Shown here: piece after piece, positions 1 through 15,300 of the stretch
How positions within the stretch are numbered: the stretch's first letter is position 1
Layout: each line of letters starts with the position of its first letter
Assembly: GCA_019095985.1 (NCBI GenBank)
Contig: CM032663.1
Span: 36,494,509 to 36,558,508, forward strand
DNA: 64,000 nucleotides
Direction of reading: 5' to 3'
Origin: Streblospio benedicti
Lineage: Eukaryota; Annelida; Polychaeta; Spionida; Spionidae
Made by a program: the position numbers and the translations under genes
Notes under the pieces: generated by a model
What the model was told of the DNA's origin: nothing
The model's input: only the letters and a program-made list of their open reading frames with translations
Database searches by the model: none

Positions 1-389
1 TGGTGGTGAGCCTTAACGGAACATGGTCACTTCCGTCTTCTGTAGATGTTAAGGATACAGAGATGTAAGGGATGGTGCAATTCAACCATTACAATGTACA
101 ACAATTATAAAATGATCACTATCATGCATAAGACTAATATTTACAATAGATAAAAGTTAAAGAGAAAAACTACTGTACGCTCAAAATCAAAATGTGGTAT
201 CAAATATTCTGTAGTCAAATATTTCTCTGATTATGTTCCAAATTTTTATCAATAAATCCTTCTTTAAAATTCTCATAAAAAAAGTCAATCATTATAAAAT
301 TATGAAACAAATTACCACATTGTGATTTTTGCATCTATAGAACAATGCACAAATGCAAATACATAAAGTAGCCCATTAAAAAAACATAC
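1..389. other. MADD intron (left edge of window)
   Basis: This stretch lies 3' of the MADD exon at 390-503 and holds no further recognisable DENN coding sequence on the minus strand. It is AT-rich with no repeat that I could place. Confidence 0.6.
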
Positions 390-3300
390 CTGATTAGAAT
401 CAAGATCAACTAACCAGACATCATCTGGCAGAACAAAGCCTTTTTTGTACATAAGAAACGTTGCAGGAACACCAATAATGAATGGTGTGGGTGCAAGCAA
501 TAGCTGAAAGTAAAAATACAGAAGAGTTTATTCAAACATATGATTATAATAATAATTATGCAAGTACATTGTTAATCTGCAAAAATTGCAATGTTTCATC
601 ATTATGAACATGTACATTCAGGGGATACAAAATACCTTTTTCTTACTAAAAGAACTTTACTTTTACATTTGTAAAAAAGTTAGTGTCTATCTATTTTTAA
701 TTTCAGTCTAAAATGTTGGTGGATTTATTGCAATATTATAAAAAACTTATACAAATTTATCGGTAATAGAATAAAGTATTTCCCATCAAAAACATACTTA
801 GACCCACTCTAAAAATCATTGTCAAGAAGTTTACTTCCATGATGAATTACCTGTTCAGCACTGCTCATGCATGTTGGAAGAAGTGGGATGACAGGGAACA
901 TATACTCCAATGGGTAGAGCATGGCAACAAATGCCATGACGCTCATCGTTAATGCATTGTAGTCACGTGATTGAAGGACAATCTGAAGGAAAAACAAAAC
1001 ATTCGGTTCTAAAAGCAGGTGATTATTTTCATGATATTTGAGGCATTTTTCAGGGTAGACATTTACCAACATATTTTCTTTCATATTTCAACACCGCAGA
1101 AATTATCAAGGTCATGACACCATGGCCTCATCATTTTTTTTTAAATCTAAAGCCCCTTGGTATTTGTTATTTTCAAGTTAAAAATTTTGCAGATATTTTC
1201 TCAGCAGCCCCACCCTTAATCTGTCACGGACTACAATCCTCAATAGCTTTAATTGTTAAAAACCAATTTTTTCATGAATGAAACCACACTAGCATTTAAA
1301 AAAGTTAGAAAAGAACTACAACATGTGTCTTGGGTACGCTTTGAATGTAAATTATACTATAGAAGCAGAAGCAGCAGCTCTCCATGCATAAAATATCTAA
1401 CACAGATGAACTCTGCACATACTAGACAAAAGTGCGTAACTTATTTCAATCTTTACCCAGGCTATAAGTTTTCAAGAAAACAATTTCTATCATAAACTTC
1501 ATAATCTCCAACTCACAAAGACACAAAATGAATATAATCAAGTAACAATTTCCTACTTATTTAAATATTTTACAAATATATACAACTACAGTATGTGACA
1601 TTGATACAGATCTATGCCAATTTAGTGACACTCATGGGTGTAATAAGTACGTCACATTGTCCTTATAAGCGATGGGTAGGCTAATATGTGGCACCAAATT
1701 GGAGAATCCGTCATCTTGGAATTCTCATTACATCGGGAGCATCTATCATACAAGCGCCTGTCGAGATGCATCATGTATTTCTAGTGCTTCTTATAGAATT
1801 TTGATGGGATCTCGTAATTTATAATGTCACATTGGAAATAATCTTGATTATCAAATAAGCACTTGCAAAATATTTACAATAAGGCCACTATGTAACTGTT
1901 ACAGGCAATCCAAATAGAGTAATAAATTGACTCGTGTTTTAGCTATACACTTTTTAGAGAAAAAAAAGATTCATTAAGCCAGAATTCATTGCTTTTAGGC
2001 CTGATCTAATGTCATTTGTATCGTTACGTAAATGGTAAAACCCATAGCACCGTACGCCAGCTCCAGTTTGATAAACAAAAAATTGTGCCGATGGCTCCAA
2101 TGCATTCTAAATGGGGTTAAACCCACTGTGAAATTCTGCTAGTAACAGCACAACAGATTTCTCGATTGCTTGGGGTAGCTGAGCTTTGCTGTCCTATGTT
2201 AAACTTTGATACCCTTTCAGCGCTTTCAGCAATTCGTGACAGAGCGCCCAAATTTTGAAACAGTTTAAACTGTCAGGGAACAATTGATCATTGATCTTGT
2301 CTCAATCAAGTCAGAAAACATAAAGCTTTGAAATACAAAATACAAAAAAAAGTATCAACTTTGGACATATTCAACATATGCACTCAAAATCTACAAAATC
2401 TTCAACTTATAGTATCTTTTTATATCAGAAGAGTTATATAATAATATCTATTATACTCCAAATTTTACTTTCACCTGCAGTTTTTTTTAAGTTCACAAAG
2501 ATTTGTTTTATATGCCAGGACAGATGCACAAGAAACCTAATTTGCTCTCTAATCCTCACTCAAGCAAATGAAGAACACTCCTTGCAGAAAGCTTCCCTAT
2601 TGATCTGAGGACTTGTGAGCATGCATTTTACCAGGAAGCCATTTTGAGAAACCTTATTGAAACAATATGGTCAATATCCTTAAAGATAATGCTCAGTCAT
2701 AAAACCATATGTTCTCTAAATACTAGTATCAAAAACGATGCCTTTTCAATTTATAAATTCATATTTATGTTATTTGCATATAATATATACTATACGTTTA
2801 AATGAAAGAAAAAAATACTATGCTGCCTTATTATTAAGAAGAATTCTTCTAGCTTCTGGATTCGTCTGGATTCGTCATACTGGATAACTAACATTGTGTT
2901 AGTGACACAGAAACTGTCATGTTTACCTCGAAAGTCCACTTCTACTGGCTCTTCTGCACTGAAGGTGGCCCTGTGTCACATGAGATGGAATTTCTCACGT
3001 GACTAAGAAGTCTCGTCAAGATGGGGGGATGGCCTTGCCCTCGTTCAGATTTAGTCTGGGTTTCCTCTTCCAAATCGCAAGAGCTTCCAGTGTCTTTCTC
3101 CTGGACCAGCTATCCTCACTTCCCACTATCGTTACTGTCTTGTCTTGGATGATGTGACCCGTCTTCTGAGCATGGATCTGGATGGCTGAAGAGAAGCTGT
3201 TCTTGTCCACATGTTCTTGTAATCTCGTCTCTAAGGTGCAGCCTGTTTCACAGACATTCTCATTTTGGCAAGTGGGACAAGTGATACTACAGGTATGCAC

Positions 3301-6300
3301 CACCTCCCACTTCTTGAGTGGATCTGGTTTGTCCTTAGGTTTTACAAGCAATCGCATCGTGTTGAAGGGCTTCACATAGGTTGCCACACCATGTTTCTTG
3401 AAGATGCGTTGTAGAGTCTCAGATGTCGCACCGGGACTTTACGTTTCTGTCACTAACACAATGTTAGTTATCCAGTACGCTGCCTTGTTTTATTTAAGCA
3501 CGAGGTCACGTAAAAGTTACATAAGTGAATTATACATCATTGCAGAGAGCAATTGGAAAGGCAGCTTCTTTTGTCCTCTGTGAAGTTACCTTTGACAAAA
3601 ATTATTCTGTTGACATTTCTCACCCTCACGTGTTTTGGTAGGTTTTAGCTTGCGAGGATGTAATAAGAGTTGACCTTTTTACAGCAAAAAAACACACCTC
3701 AAAACTCAATATTACCTCTATTTAAGAAATAGTAGTACCGAAGTTAATGCTATGGCAGAAATACTGGCATTACTGTACATGAGACAGTTAAAACCACAAT
3801 GATCAACACGCACAAACTGACTGCTGCGGAGGAAAATAGGCCTATACTAGTATTACATAAGACCTTCAAGACTCTCAATGACCAATACATGTACTACGGA
3901 CACAGACTAAATGATTTCCATGCAAAAACACATGCTGCAGACAAATATTGGCCTGCTTGAAACCAGTGTTAGGGGGAATTCACATTTGACCGAGTACTCG
4001 AGTATGAGGCGAATACACGGAGGCGAGTACTTGAGTAGAAAAATAACTACCCGTGGGGACCCTACTTCACAGGCAGTGCAGATTTTGTCTACAATCATGA
4101 CACACCATCAGCATAATTTCCATATTATCACAAATATCAAGTAATTAAGAATTCTTTATTTGTACTATGATATCAGATTTGATAATGATGCACTACAAAA
4201 CAATGACTTAAATCAATCAACTAAACCTTTTATTACTAATAAAATATCACGAAAAGATGTAATACAATTAACTAATGCATCCTGTGAATTAGGCATGAAA
4301 CGTATTTAATTATGCACCATATTAACATAGCAATGAGGAGAGCAGTGAGCACACAGAATAGATGCAACAACTCACGCGAAAATCTAATATACAATCTACT
4401 GGAGACAACTAAAATTGGCTGAGTGATGGTGGCCATGTTCACTTTCAGGGAAAGTAGCTTTCTAAATCACACCATAATAATCAGTTTTTTTAATTTTGTG
4501 GATTTTTGGCACTATGTTTTCTTTATATTACTATGCTAATGTATGCATAGACTTGATGAAATTACTAATATAAATTAACACTAATATATATTAACATAAT
4601 TTTGTGAACCTTGAAAACTTTAATACAAAGTAGCTATAGTTGTTTTAAAACATTGTTTTACTTTTATGTTACAAATCATTTTCGATTTAAAAATCTAAAT
4701 ATATGTATATACTACAATCGCATGGTGTATTTGGACATTTTAATCAAAAATGCAGATTCACATAATTTAACATCACAGAATCTACACGCTCATATCTCAT
4801 TGCATGCCAACTGCAATGCTGGTCATGACATGTATGGAATTAATCTCGATGAATAAAATTCTGATGCAAGGAAATTACAGCAAAGGTTGAATAAGGTTTG
4901 TCACATTCCGAGACAGGGCCGTCAGAAGGGGGGTTGTAGTGGATGCAAACGGCCCCATTTTTTTCCATATGATCAAACTACCTGAACTACACTTGTTATT
5001 AGTTCCAGACGTTTACGGTTTTACTTTGACACATAAGCCAAGACGTCCAGTTTACCAAGTCCTTCATCCCATATCTGATAATTATGTATATATTTTTGTG
5101 GTAATGAAAGCTGAGTGAGTACATACATTTGTATCAATGGTGAATAAAAATATCCATATTACACATGTGTAATATCGCCACACTTCTTAACGTTCATAAT
5201 TTTACGCAAAAGACAATTGAATAACATATGCTAACGTGCTCATAACGTTTTGACGCATATAACACTTTAAGAAATACTATTCTTGTGCAGATTTCATATA
5301 AAATACCTGTGCTATTTGTTTGTATCTGAACAAGTAAGAGTGTTTACCGATGAACCAATTTTGTTTAAACTTTACATACCTATGAGGTATTAGGCGAGAC
5401 TGAGTGATTTCTATAACTTGTAGAGTTTCGACAACAAAGTTGGTAGTTTCAGGGTCGCTCTGCAGAGGGCCGCCGCCGCGACGCTGCCGCTGCCGCTTGT
5501 CGTCGCCGCCGCCGCCGCCGTGTCGCCGTCATCCATCATCGTTTATTTGGGCAGGCCTGAATTAATCCTCTGCAGAGCGTGCGACTTGGCTGCCTAGTTG
5601 TGACCGTAGACGTCCCCTCCATGCTTGACAGTCCTCGGGGTCCATTCCTTCCATGCCAAGTGATACTCGGTCGCATATCACCAACTCATCCCAGGTCAGC
5701 TTTGGTCTGCCTGGAGCGTTCTGTCGCATGATCTTTTACTCCCTCACTCTGGCTATCCAGCCGGTGCTTCGCTCTACATGGCCTAGCCACCTCATCCTGT
5801 TCGGACGAAGCGAAGCTTCGATGTCCTTTATGCCAAGCTTTTCTAGAAGGCAGTCAGAGCTCACGTCATCCTGGGGCCTTACATGGCAGATCCATCGAAT
5901 CATGGCTTGATCATTTCTCCTCAAACGGTTCAGCGTCTTGGGAGGAGGCAGCCCAGGTTTCGGAACCGTGTAGCATCACACTACGTAAACAAGTGGAGTA
6001 AACTCTGCCTCTGGATATCAGCAGGGAGATGCTTCTTTGTGTTCCTTTACTATGACATATACTGGATATTGAAGTTGCTCTGTCCATATAAATTGCCAAT
6101 TGATTAATTATCATAATAATGCTTAGAATATAGCAAAGATATTTGAATCAAGTGGTTCAACTACCATTTTCGTTGGCATAGCTCAGAGTTATGGCCCCAT
6201 GATTAAAAATACAACAACAGTTCCATTTATGTAAATATCCACTTGTTTGCAAACCGTATGTAATGATGTCACTATCAAAATGTAACAGCTTGACACACCT

Positions 6301-9300
6301 TATTAATTTAACATATCAAATTTAACTGTAGAATACATTAGTTATCTCTGTTTCACACATCAATCTTTCACATTCCTAGCAAGAAAAGTATAATAATTTA
6401 ATTTACATTCGTAAATACATATAGCATGTTCTGACCACTGAAAAAGTTTTAAAAACTTTGTTGAAAATCAACCCTTTTCCAATTTACTTCTATAAAGATG
6501 CATCAGAGCCATAAATATACCGAGTAATATGAACTTACAAGTAATTTCAAAAAGCAGACATACTCTTGGGGAGAAAATTGCTACTAATGTCATTTACAAA
6601 GGACTTTGTAGGCTAAATCTTCCTGTTGAAAATTCTCTTATTCATTGCATCATGAAAGGAAGAAAGAGTATGATAAACAATACATATTGTCTGATGAATA
6701 ATTTTGTATTAAGGAACACAAAAATGGAACCATTAGGATTTATATCCTCTAGACTTCACTCAATTTCCTTACTTTAAATCACACCACATGAAACACCATC
6801 ATTGGTGAACATCAGTCTTTTGTACACATATGTTGATGTTTTATTCAAACATCATTGCATACAATCTAACTGAGCTTATAAAGACTTCTAATCATATTTG
6901 AAAAGGTTTTACTTTGATTTTGAACTACTTGTTTAGCTTTTGAAAAAAAAATATGTACATGTAACTTAAATATTGACTATTCTGTTGATTATTCTCGACA
7001 TCATTTTAACATGGTTCCAATACATTACTATAAATACAGCTTCCACGTAATGTAATTCTTGCAAAGTATAAATCCCCATGCTAATTATGTTCATTATACA
7101 TCAGTGTTATTGTATTTCAATGCTGCACAATCATGTACATTTTACTACTTCAGCGTTAGACCCATGTTTTCACATGTGGTATAATGGTAATTTATGGTAG
7201 GGATGAAAAAAATTACATAGCACACAAAAGCACCGACTCAGACATCATTGTAGTGATGTAAATTGCTTGCCTCCAACTTGTCACGATGAATAAAAGAAAT
7301 TGTCCATAGCATTTTTCTTGTCATTTATTTCTATCATTAACATGAGAGGCACGAGCACACAAAATGTCAGCAGCCAGTCAGTGGCATGAGTTGGAGTGGA
7401 AACCATATATTCTAATGAAACAAACGAATGGAGACGTAATTTGTTTTTTCTATTATCTGGGAAATTTCCATCTATCTTTTACGATAAGTGCAATATTACA
7501 ACATTGATTATGACCTTTGGAGACAACATCAATACATTAAAATATTAAAATAAAATAACCTATTATATCATCATCATAATTATCAACAAACTGCGTTTAA
7601 AATCAAGAAATAATTCAGCTCAAAGATACTTAACATGAATATTCAAATTGTTTACATTTATCTTTTAAGAACCCAAATAGTAAGATGCTAGCTCACGAGT
7701 AGATCAATAAATTGATTTCCTTCAAATACATAAGTTTATTAATGTAGATCATTGTATGGACTTTATAACGTCTCTACTATATATATATACATATACATAT
7801 ATGAATGACACAAAGAGGAATCAAACAAACTTTCTTTTAAGCAACAACAAAACACTGTGAACCAGATTAATCTAAGTTGATACAAAATGAATGTACATTA
7901 ACAAAATAACCTGTTGAAATATATAGACTCAAACGAGTACCATACAACATCAGCAGTGTATATACATGTACATGTAATGCACCTTACATGCAAGTGAACA
8001 ACCTCCATAATTGAATGTTCAGTATGAGCTATGAAGGACTCATAATTCCCCTAGGGCTAGCTCTTGATGCCCTCACATAATTCAGAGCAATACACACGTT
8101 TTATCGTACCCCTTTGTACACATAATGGATCTCTTACATTAATATGCATACTATGGGACCCTATGATGATATGCCTATATGATGATCCTGTACAGTGTAC
8201 AAACATGTAAACACGAACAGTTTACTAACTTATTGAAAAAGTGAGAAGAAATCTATCGAAAGAAAAATCAAACACAGAATCTTACACTGCAAAAGGCTGT
8301 TTGATAGCCATGGGCCATTACATGTACCACGTATTTGGATACCACTTGTGGTGAACAATATACAAGTGGGGTGGGCAGTTCTATATCTGTGTTGAGGAAA
8401 CGTTGGGAATGGTTTATGTCCTGATTCTATGATGAAAGGGAAAATCCCTGCTCAACATGTAGAAATTTATTTTTTTATGGGGTGAGGCAGTAGGCATTTA
8501 ATTATGACCCTATAAAAACATGAATTTTGTTTCAAAACAAACCCAGGCTATGATTCAAATGCAGACAAATAGACTACGATACATTATAACACTCTATCTG
8601 TGACACGCCCCTAAATCCTGCATTCTGATTGGCTTAGAGGCAAAATCAGCCAGTCAATATTTCTCCATAGAGACTGGGCAATAGTGCCCTCTAAAAGTGA
8701 GTCACACTTTCGGCATCTATTCAAATAAGTAAATCATTTAATATATAATTATGTTGTACACTCACTATCTGTTCATTCACTAAATGTATGCCAATGCTAA
8801 ATAATTGAGTGTACAGTGAATTTTCTGCAAAATTTACTTGCAAATAAAGCGTAGATGATTGAGACAAGAAAAAAAATTGCTTACTGTTTACAACAAGAAA
8901 TAACAGAATGTTTTCAAATTTTTCTCAATAAAACTTCCAGGTCCATAATACGTACATATTTCTAAGTAAGACTGACATGCAATAGTACATCTGACATTAT
9001 TTCTAAACGTATGGCGTTTGTTGTACTACAAAGAGATACGTAAGACGTTTAACATCGCATGGCTAGAGACTTTTGCTGTGCGCTAAACCCGATTAATTCC
9101 AGGCTATTTTCATGAGCCTTTTCATCAAATATCAAGTGTTAATGAGGGTTTATCGTGTTATAATGAATATATGTCGGGTCAACATGTATGAATGCATGCC
9201 CTCATGTAGTAAATTGCCCTCGCAAGCTCAGCCAATATTCACTACATTCGGGCATGCATTCATACATGGTGAACTCCAAACCATGACATATTTCTTCAAT

Positions 9301-12300
9301 ATTGTTACAGCATTAATGAATACTAGCTTATACCCGTGTGGTCAAAGAGGCATGCTGAGAATCACATTGAATCACTCCAGTTACATATTCGTATAAGTCT
9401 ATCCCAATTCAATCATTGGTGGAATCTTTAGACTTGGCATGTAAAATGAAAATCTAAGGGAGGAAATGTTAGTGTCCATGTAAATGGGAACACAATGTCC
9501 CTCCATGGGCATAGAAAAAAGACATATTTGGTGAGTGTATAAATATGTTTTTACAGCATTTTATTTTCAAGCACCCTTGTCCTGACGACACTTACCCACG
9601 TCCTGACAGCACCACTACCCATCCATGGACATAGGAAAGGAATATATTGAGTAAAGTGTATGAAATGAGTTCAGCACTCTTTTTCTCCAGCAACCACCCT
9701 TGTGCAAATTGTGGGCATGGGTGATTCTTTGTAACGTTTGCTCTGTTATTTAGTACATACAAATAGATAATAAATAATATGGGCACACATCATTGTACTA
9801 ACAACCTAATTAGCACCTTCCAAGTATCAAGTATGATATGGAGAAAAAGTGTTTTGGAACAACCTTTAAGACTGAAGGCAAATAGAGATAGGGAAGTCCT
9901 TATACCACAATATAGAATCTTTTGCATTGAGCAAGAATTCAAGCAACAGATCAAGCTATGGATTTCTGAGCTTGGATGTGGTATACTTGGCGAACACGGA
10001 GAATTATGTCTTCTCAAGTAAGTCATTGATCACTGTAAATGCACTTGGCATCTAATGTGCAAAAGCTATGGGATGAAAAATTAGAGTCTATGGCAATGGG
10101 AACATAATGCTCTCCATGGCACAGATATTCTCACACACTTCAGTAGAACATCCCTATTAAGACTGCCCAAGGACGGACATCATGGTCTCTTTAGGGATGT
10201 TTGCAATGGTCTTTTATGAAGACTTTTGGGAATGTTATAAATCATCTTATAATAGAGGTGGTGTATTTATAGAGGCGGTCTTGATTGAAGGTTCTAATGT
10301 ACACATAGCCCAATTGGCAAAGTGGTGGTAATCCCTAGTATTTGAACCCATGTGACGCTGGCGTCTTTATGACATCACACTACTCCACATGACGCTGTCA
10401 TGGCTGCCGCTGTCTGCTATTTTTGTTATAAAACAACCGCTAATTAACAACCATCAGGGCCATCTTGACGATGAAAAACATATTCGTGCAAAACTTCACT
10501 GTACCATGAACAATCTCCTGTAGTCAGATGGCGTCCAGCTAGACAGGTTAAAGAGGAGATAGCCGAACAAAGTCCAAAAATTAGCGTATTAATATATAGG
10601 ATAAAACATGTCAGTTTGTGAGATTTTTGCCTTGTAAAATGCTTGTTATGTAAATCTTTTTGGTTTTAAACTTTTTCGTGCTTAGGCAAAATCAGTACAG
10701 GGAATCCTAGTACACAGGGAACCATTGTATTTCAATTGATTAAATAACATAGAGTGACAGATCACTGCATTATTGAGCTATAAAGCAAATGTCCTCACAG
10801 TCAAAATCAATTTTGATGACACATCTGTCCATTGCACATGACAGAAAAAAATCAATGGCATGACATTTACTCAAATATACAGTGGACCATGTTTCTCTAT
10901 CTGCAATTAGGGTTTTGAGGTTCTTTTACGAAATATATCGTGACAAACTAAGTATAACTGCAATGCTTTTAGATGGTTTTAACCATCCTTGATCTTATGA
11001 TCTGTATCGTTCAACTCATTCTCAAAATTAAGTTGTTATAGCAGAATGCTATTTGTTTGGTTTTAAGTACATTAATAGTTTTCCCTGTGAGTGTGTGAAA
11101 CCACTAATACTGATAGCAAACATGTAACCCAACATTGCCAGTCAGAAATAATATGATCAAGCTCTATCTAAACAAAGTTTTTAAATATGTGTAACAATGT
11201 AAGGAAAATGCAACAAAAATGATGTACCTCATGACAAAAATGTTCAATCCTATCACATAAATAAAATCTTAATTTTCTATAGCTGTGAAAACTCCTGTAA
11301 TCTTCTTCACCTATATCAAATTCTTCAGAATGGAATTTAAAAAAGCAAACAACAGAAGCTTAATATAAGGCCTAACCAATTTTAAGCAAGAACAATGAAC
11401 ATACACTATAAACGCATGTTAGTTGTCATATACCACAACAAACACAAATGTTTGGAAATGTTAGGATTTCAACAACGCACACAACATGTTTTGGGGTTCT
11501 GTAAAAATTGGATGGTAGATCAACGAACGGAGCAGTGGGACACCACTTTAAAGGACAGGAAGGTTGTACGTTTACTAACTGCCCTCGGAACAAGATGGAC
11601 GCCTCACTTCAAGAATATGTTTAGGAATTATAGCTAATACACAAGTGCATGATAACAACTTTTATGTGACAAAGACAAGTTCAAACCTCCTCAAATAAGT
11701 TACCTCTCTACTGAGACCACTTGTGGCCATACTGCAAGTGGTCCCAACTAGACGGTACACTCATAATTTACTAATTTCCTGCATTTTATCACAGTGTTAG
11801 GTATTTTTTTTAAAAGATTTCGAATTTGGATTATTTACAAGCACATTTTGTAATGAAAATGAAACTTACCTTATGTTCAAGTATGATCATTGTGAGCACC
11901 TTTAGACATGTCTCCACTCCTAATAGCTCGAGAGGGAGGTGGAGGGGGAAGTCGACTAGAGAAAAGCGTGTGTGATCTGGCAAGGCAAAGATCAAGGGAC
12001 TGTGCAGCTCTCGGTTCAACACTGTCACCTACAATAAAGGAAGTTGTTCATTATGTGTACATGTATATCAGTGTGCAAAATCAAACATTCTCAATTTTGA
12101 AAAATTCCTAATGATAACAAATATTGGCTATTAGCATTGTTGTGTCGCTTCAGCACCTGAAGCAAAAGCCTTGCCTGCCTTGCTGTCACTTCGTTTGTAT
12201 GTCACTATTCACTATGTATGTATGTCTCTGGACAAACTAGAGGGTTTACAGATAAACTGATTTCGGTCAAACTTTACACACCTATAAGGTATGAGGCGAC

Positions 12301-15300
12301 ACCAAAATGATTTGATTTTGGACAGGTTGCCAATAAAATTGTGCTTTCCACAGGGCCATTATGGTCCATTTTCGACATTCTTATATGCACAATTACATAT
12401 CAATATCATATCAGCTGCAAAAGTCTATTTGGTCACAATGGTGCGGTTTGCTATATGCTGCTACAGGATCAATTATGGCATGACGAAGCCAATACAGTAA
12501 ATCTCCTCAACAACGCAACCCACTTTGCAGTCAAATTTTCTTCCGTTGAAGAGGGTTTCCGCTGATTAGTCATCTGAACATAATATCCACATCTAACATC
12601 GGCATCCATTATCGCTCAGTCACGAGCTTACTTATTGAATCCTGCTTGATACAACGAATACATTCTCCGTTTGTTGATAGCAGTTCTCTGATACACGAAT
12701 ATTTATTTTGTTAGCATCTTCTAACAAAGATTTTCATTAGTATATCGTCCATAATCTTAGATTACTATTTAATTTTGCCTTTGTTTTTTTTTCCGATATG
12801 GACTTCCGGTATACACAGCGCATGTGCAAAATACAGGGTGTCATTTAAATGGACCGCGCACCTGCTACAAGCGAGTCTCATATCGGAACGTGCTGTGATT
12901 GGCCGGTTAGACTGTTTACGTCTTTGCTACGTCTATATGTTTAAATCAGGTAAATAATTGCTTTGAAGTTAACTGCGTGTTGTAGGAACAATAATAGTTG
13001 TTGTAGGAACGTGCTGTGATTGACCAGTTAACATGTAAAGGTGACATTTTATTGGCTTGAAGAAGCGCCTACAATAACAAAACTAATTCAAATGCACCGC
13101 TCTGTTGTTTACAAGATAAAGAAAGCAATTGGAACACGATAACAAAGAGCAAAATAAGGTTAATTCCGTGGTTTGTCACCCCAAATGCCTTCCGTTGTTC
13201 GTTGCTGAGGACATTCCGTTGATTACTCCATTGTTTACTTATCTATATAAGCTAAAATATTAATCCACAGCAATTCCTTCCGTTATTGTTTTTTTCCGTT
13301 GAACACTACTCCGTTGTTCGGGAGATTTACTGTATTAGACAGTCACTGAGTGGCATATTATTTGGGGCTGATTTTATATTGCTTGAAATAGGCGAGTTTA
13401 TTGAGTTAAGAGGTTCGAAATAAGCTGGTCTTTTTCCTTTATAATTACTAGTAAGTGTGAAGGGAAATTAAAAGTTTTACAAGAAAAAAGGAGGGTGTGG
13501 GTGACCTTATAGTCAATATGAGAATGCCACTATAAAAATGTGTAGTGTCACTGCTTAGCTAAGATATACAAGGTTGATACTCATTCTTTAACATTTATGA
13601 AAATTTCGTTTTATTTATAATCTTATTGATCAGAAGATTGAATTAGTTCTTTAGTTAAAGCAAACTTGAAATAATTTCTTTTACCCTAAACATCCATGCA
13701 AGAGACCATTAAAGGTTCACCCCCAATCATTAAAATTCAATGTACGGTAAATTCATGTTAAAAGCCAAACCTTTAAACAGGCAATTTTTCAACAAAATAG
13801 CCTATGTGCCTTAGGTGGGTTAAACATTGGGTTTGGATGTAGTATACATGTATAAGTTTTTCCAATGAACATTTGCTCATACATTTAAAAAAAAAAATCT
13901 ATATACATAACAAGATTTCATCACAATACAGGCCTATGTCACAATCACACCCAAATAGATGAAAGCAATGATCGATGGAGTGAGCTCATCCCATTTCTAA
14001 TATATGTCTTTGATTTCTTAAACTGGTGGCTTCCAATGCTTAAATGTCAACCTCAAGGAAAATTGCATGTCTTATTTGATGGCAAAGGGGACATTCATCT
14101 TAGCTGAAGAGTTGTATGGGAGACACTTTTTAGTCAGAAGTAAATAAGATTGATTTGGTGGGATATTAGAAACTGCGCTCTCGATGATGCGATTTTGCAT
14201 TAGTAAATATAGTTTTGTCGGTAATTGAACCTAAGTATACCGTGTTCACATACTAAATTTAGACGGGGTTATTATATGACCTTGAGGAGTGTAGTTTCAT
14301 ATTTTTATAAGGTCTTATTGCAAAGATGGCAAAAAGACAGTTCCAACGATGTATGATAAGCCATGGATTGTCAAAAGCAAATATGATTATTTGAGGCATC
14401 TAATTTGCAGTCTAAATTACGCAAAAAGTGCGTAAATAAACATCCTTGCCATTAAAATCTAAATATTATCATAATTCTCTATTTCTTGGAAAATTTACAT
14501 CGAAATATCGAGTTTGCTGTAGATACACGTTATATGGAAATGGAAATCGTGAGTATCTTAATACAAACGTCCGGTCAAAGGGTGTTTTTTTTCCTGAAAT
14601 TGGGCAACTACAGTCGCCCACGGCACTAAGAGGGGCGTTTTTAATGGCAAACTACTTGGCACTAAGAGGGTTAAGCACACTTGGGAATAGTAATTTACGT
14701 TCAAACAAACTTTTTGGAACAAACTCCCAAAATTTAACATGCAAACATGAAACATGAAAAAAGTATTTTTGAATAAGAAGGGTTACAACCACTTATTGAA
14801 CTCCCATAAATGTCAAGTATGCAATAAAATTTTGTGAAGAAAACATTCTTTATACTAGGTCTAAAATTCAAGAACAAGTTTTGACTTTTGAGTTAAATAG
14901 CAGATATAAGCTTCTACCTCAACTCGGGTTTTGCCAGGCACTGGAACTGGAGCACTCAACAACCTCAGGATCCAGGTTTCAATCTCACGAACCTCATGCA
15001 TCACAAGACTTGGCACAGTCTCTGATGACTGGCCAGTTATTACACCCCATACAGTGTCCCTGAAAAGTAGAATTTGAATAGATGTGCATGTATAGTTTAA
15101 AAGAATCACTTTTCTAACCAAAGTGCATTATGTTAATGAGGATCGGAAAGACAATGTTCTCCTATTCACAAAATATGAGATTAAAGGATAATGGCATGTT
15201 TTAGTGTTGAGATCGCCCTATCTGTGCACGAGTGATGTCTTTTCCTGCACGGCTCTTGACCAATCAGAATCGAGAGTGAATGGCAAAGCGGTGAGAAAAG

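Larger units (their letters stand above)
983..11869. other. MADD 10.9 kb intron, repeat-rich
   Basis: No host exon was recognised here on either strand. It contains a Penelope-like fragment (about 2820-3490), a LINE 3' end with GC-rich tail (5469-6014), one copy of a dispersed repeat (about 5305-5460), a perfect-arm hairpin (9183-9269), diverged tandem copies of a ~140 bp motif around 9420-9760 with a further echo near 10086, and a pogo-like MITE at 10141-10299. The remainder (6.1-9.1 kb) is AT-rich, including a short AT microsatellite near 7780-7800, with no feature I can name. Confidence 0.6.
12029..14917. other. MADD intron with dispersed repeat and TIR element
   Basis: No exon recognised. 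It holds a dispersed SINE/MITE-like repeat (about 12135-12492) and a TA-flanked TIR element (12495-13332). The 13.3-14.9 kb remainder shows no named feature. Confidence 0.55.

Noticed and set aside
5469-5535. CpG island or promoter
   Set aside because: The GC-rich block is a trinucleotide tail directly attached to the LINE 3' end, not a gene start.
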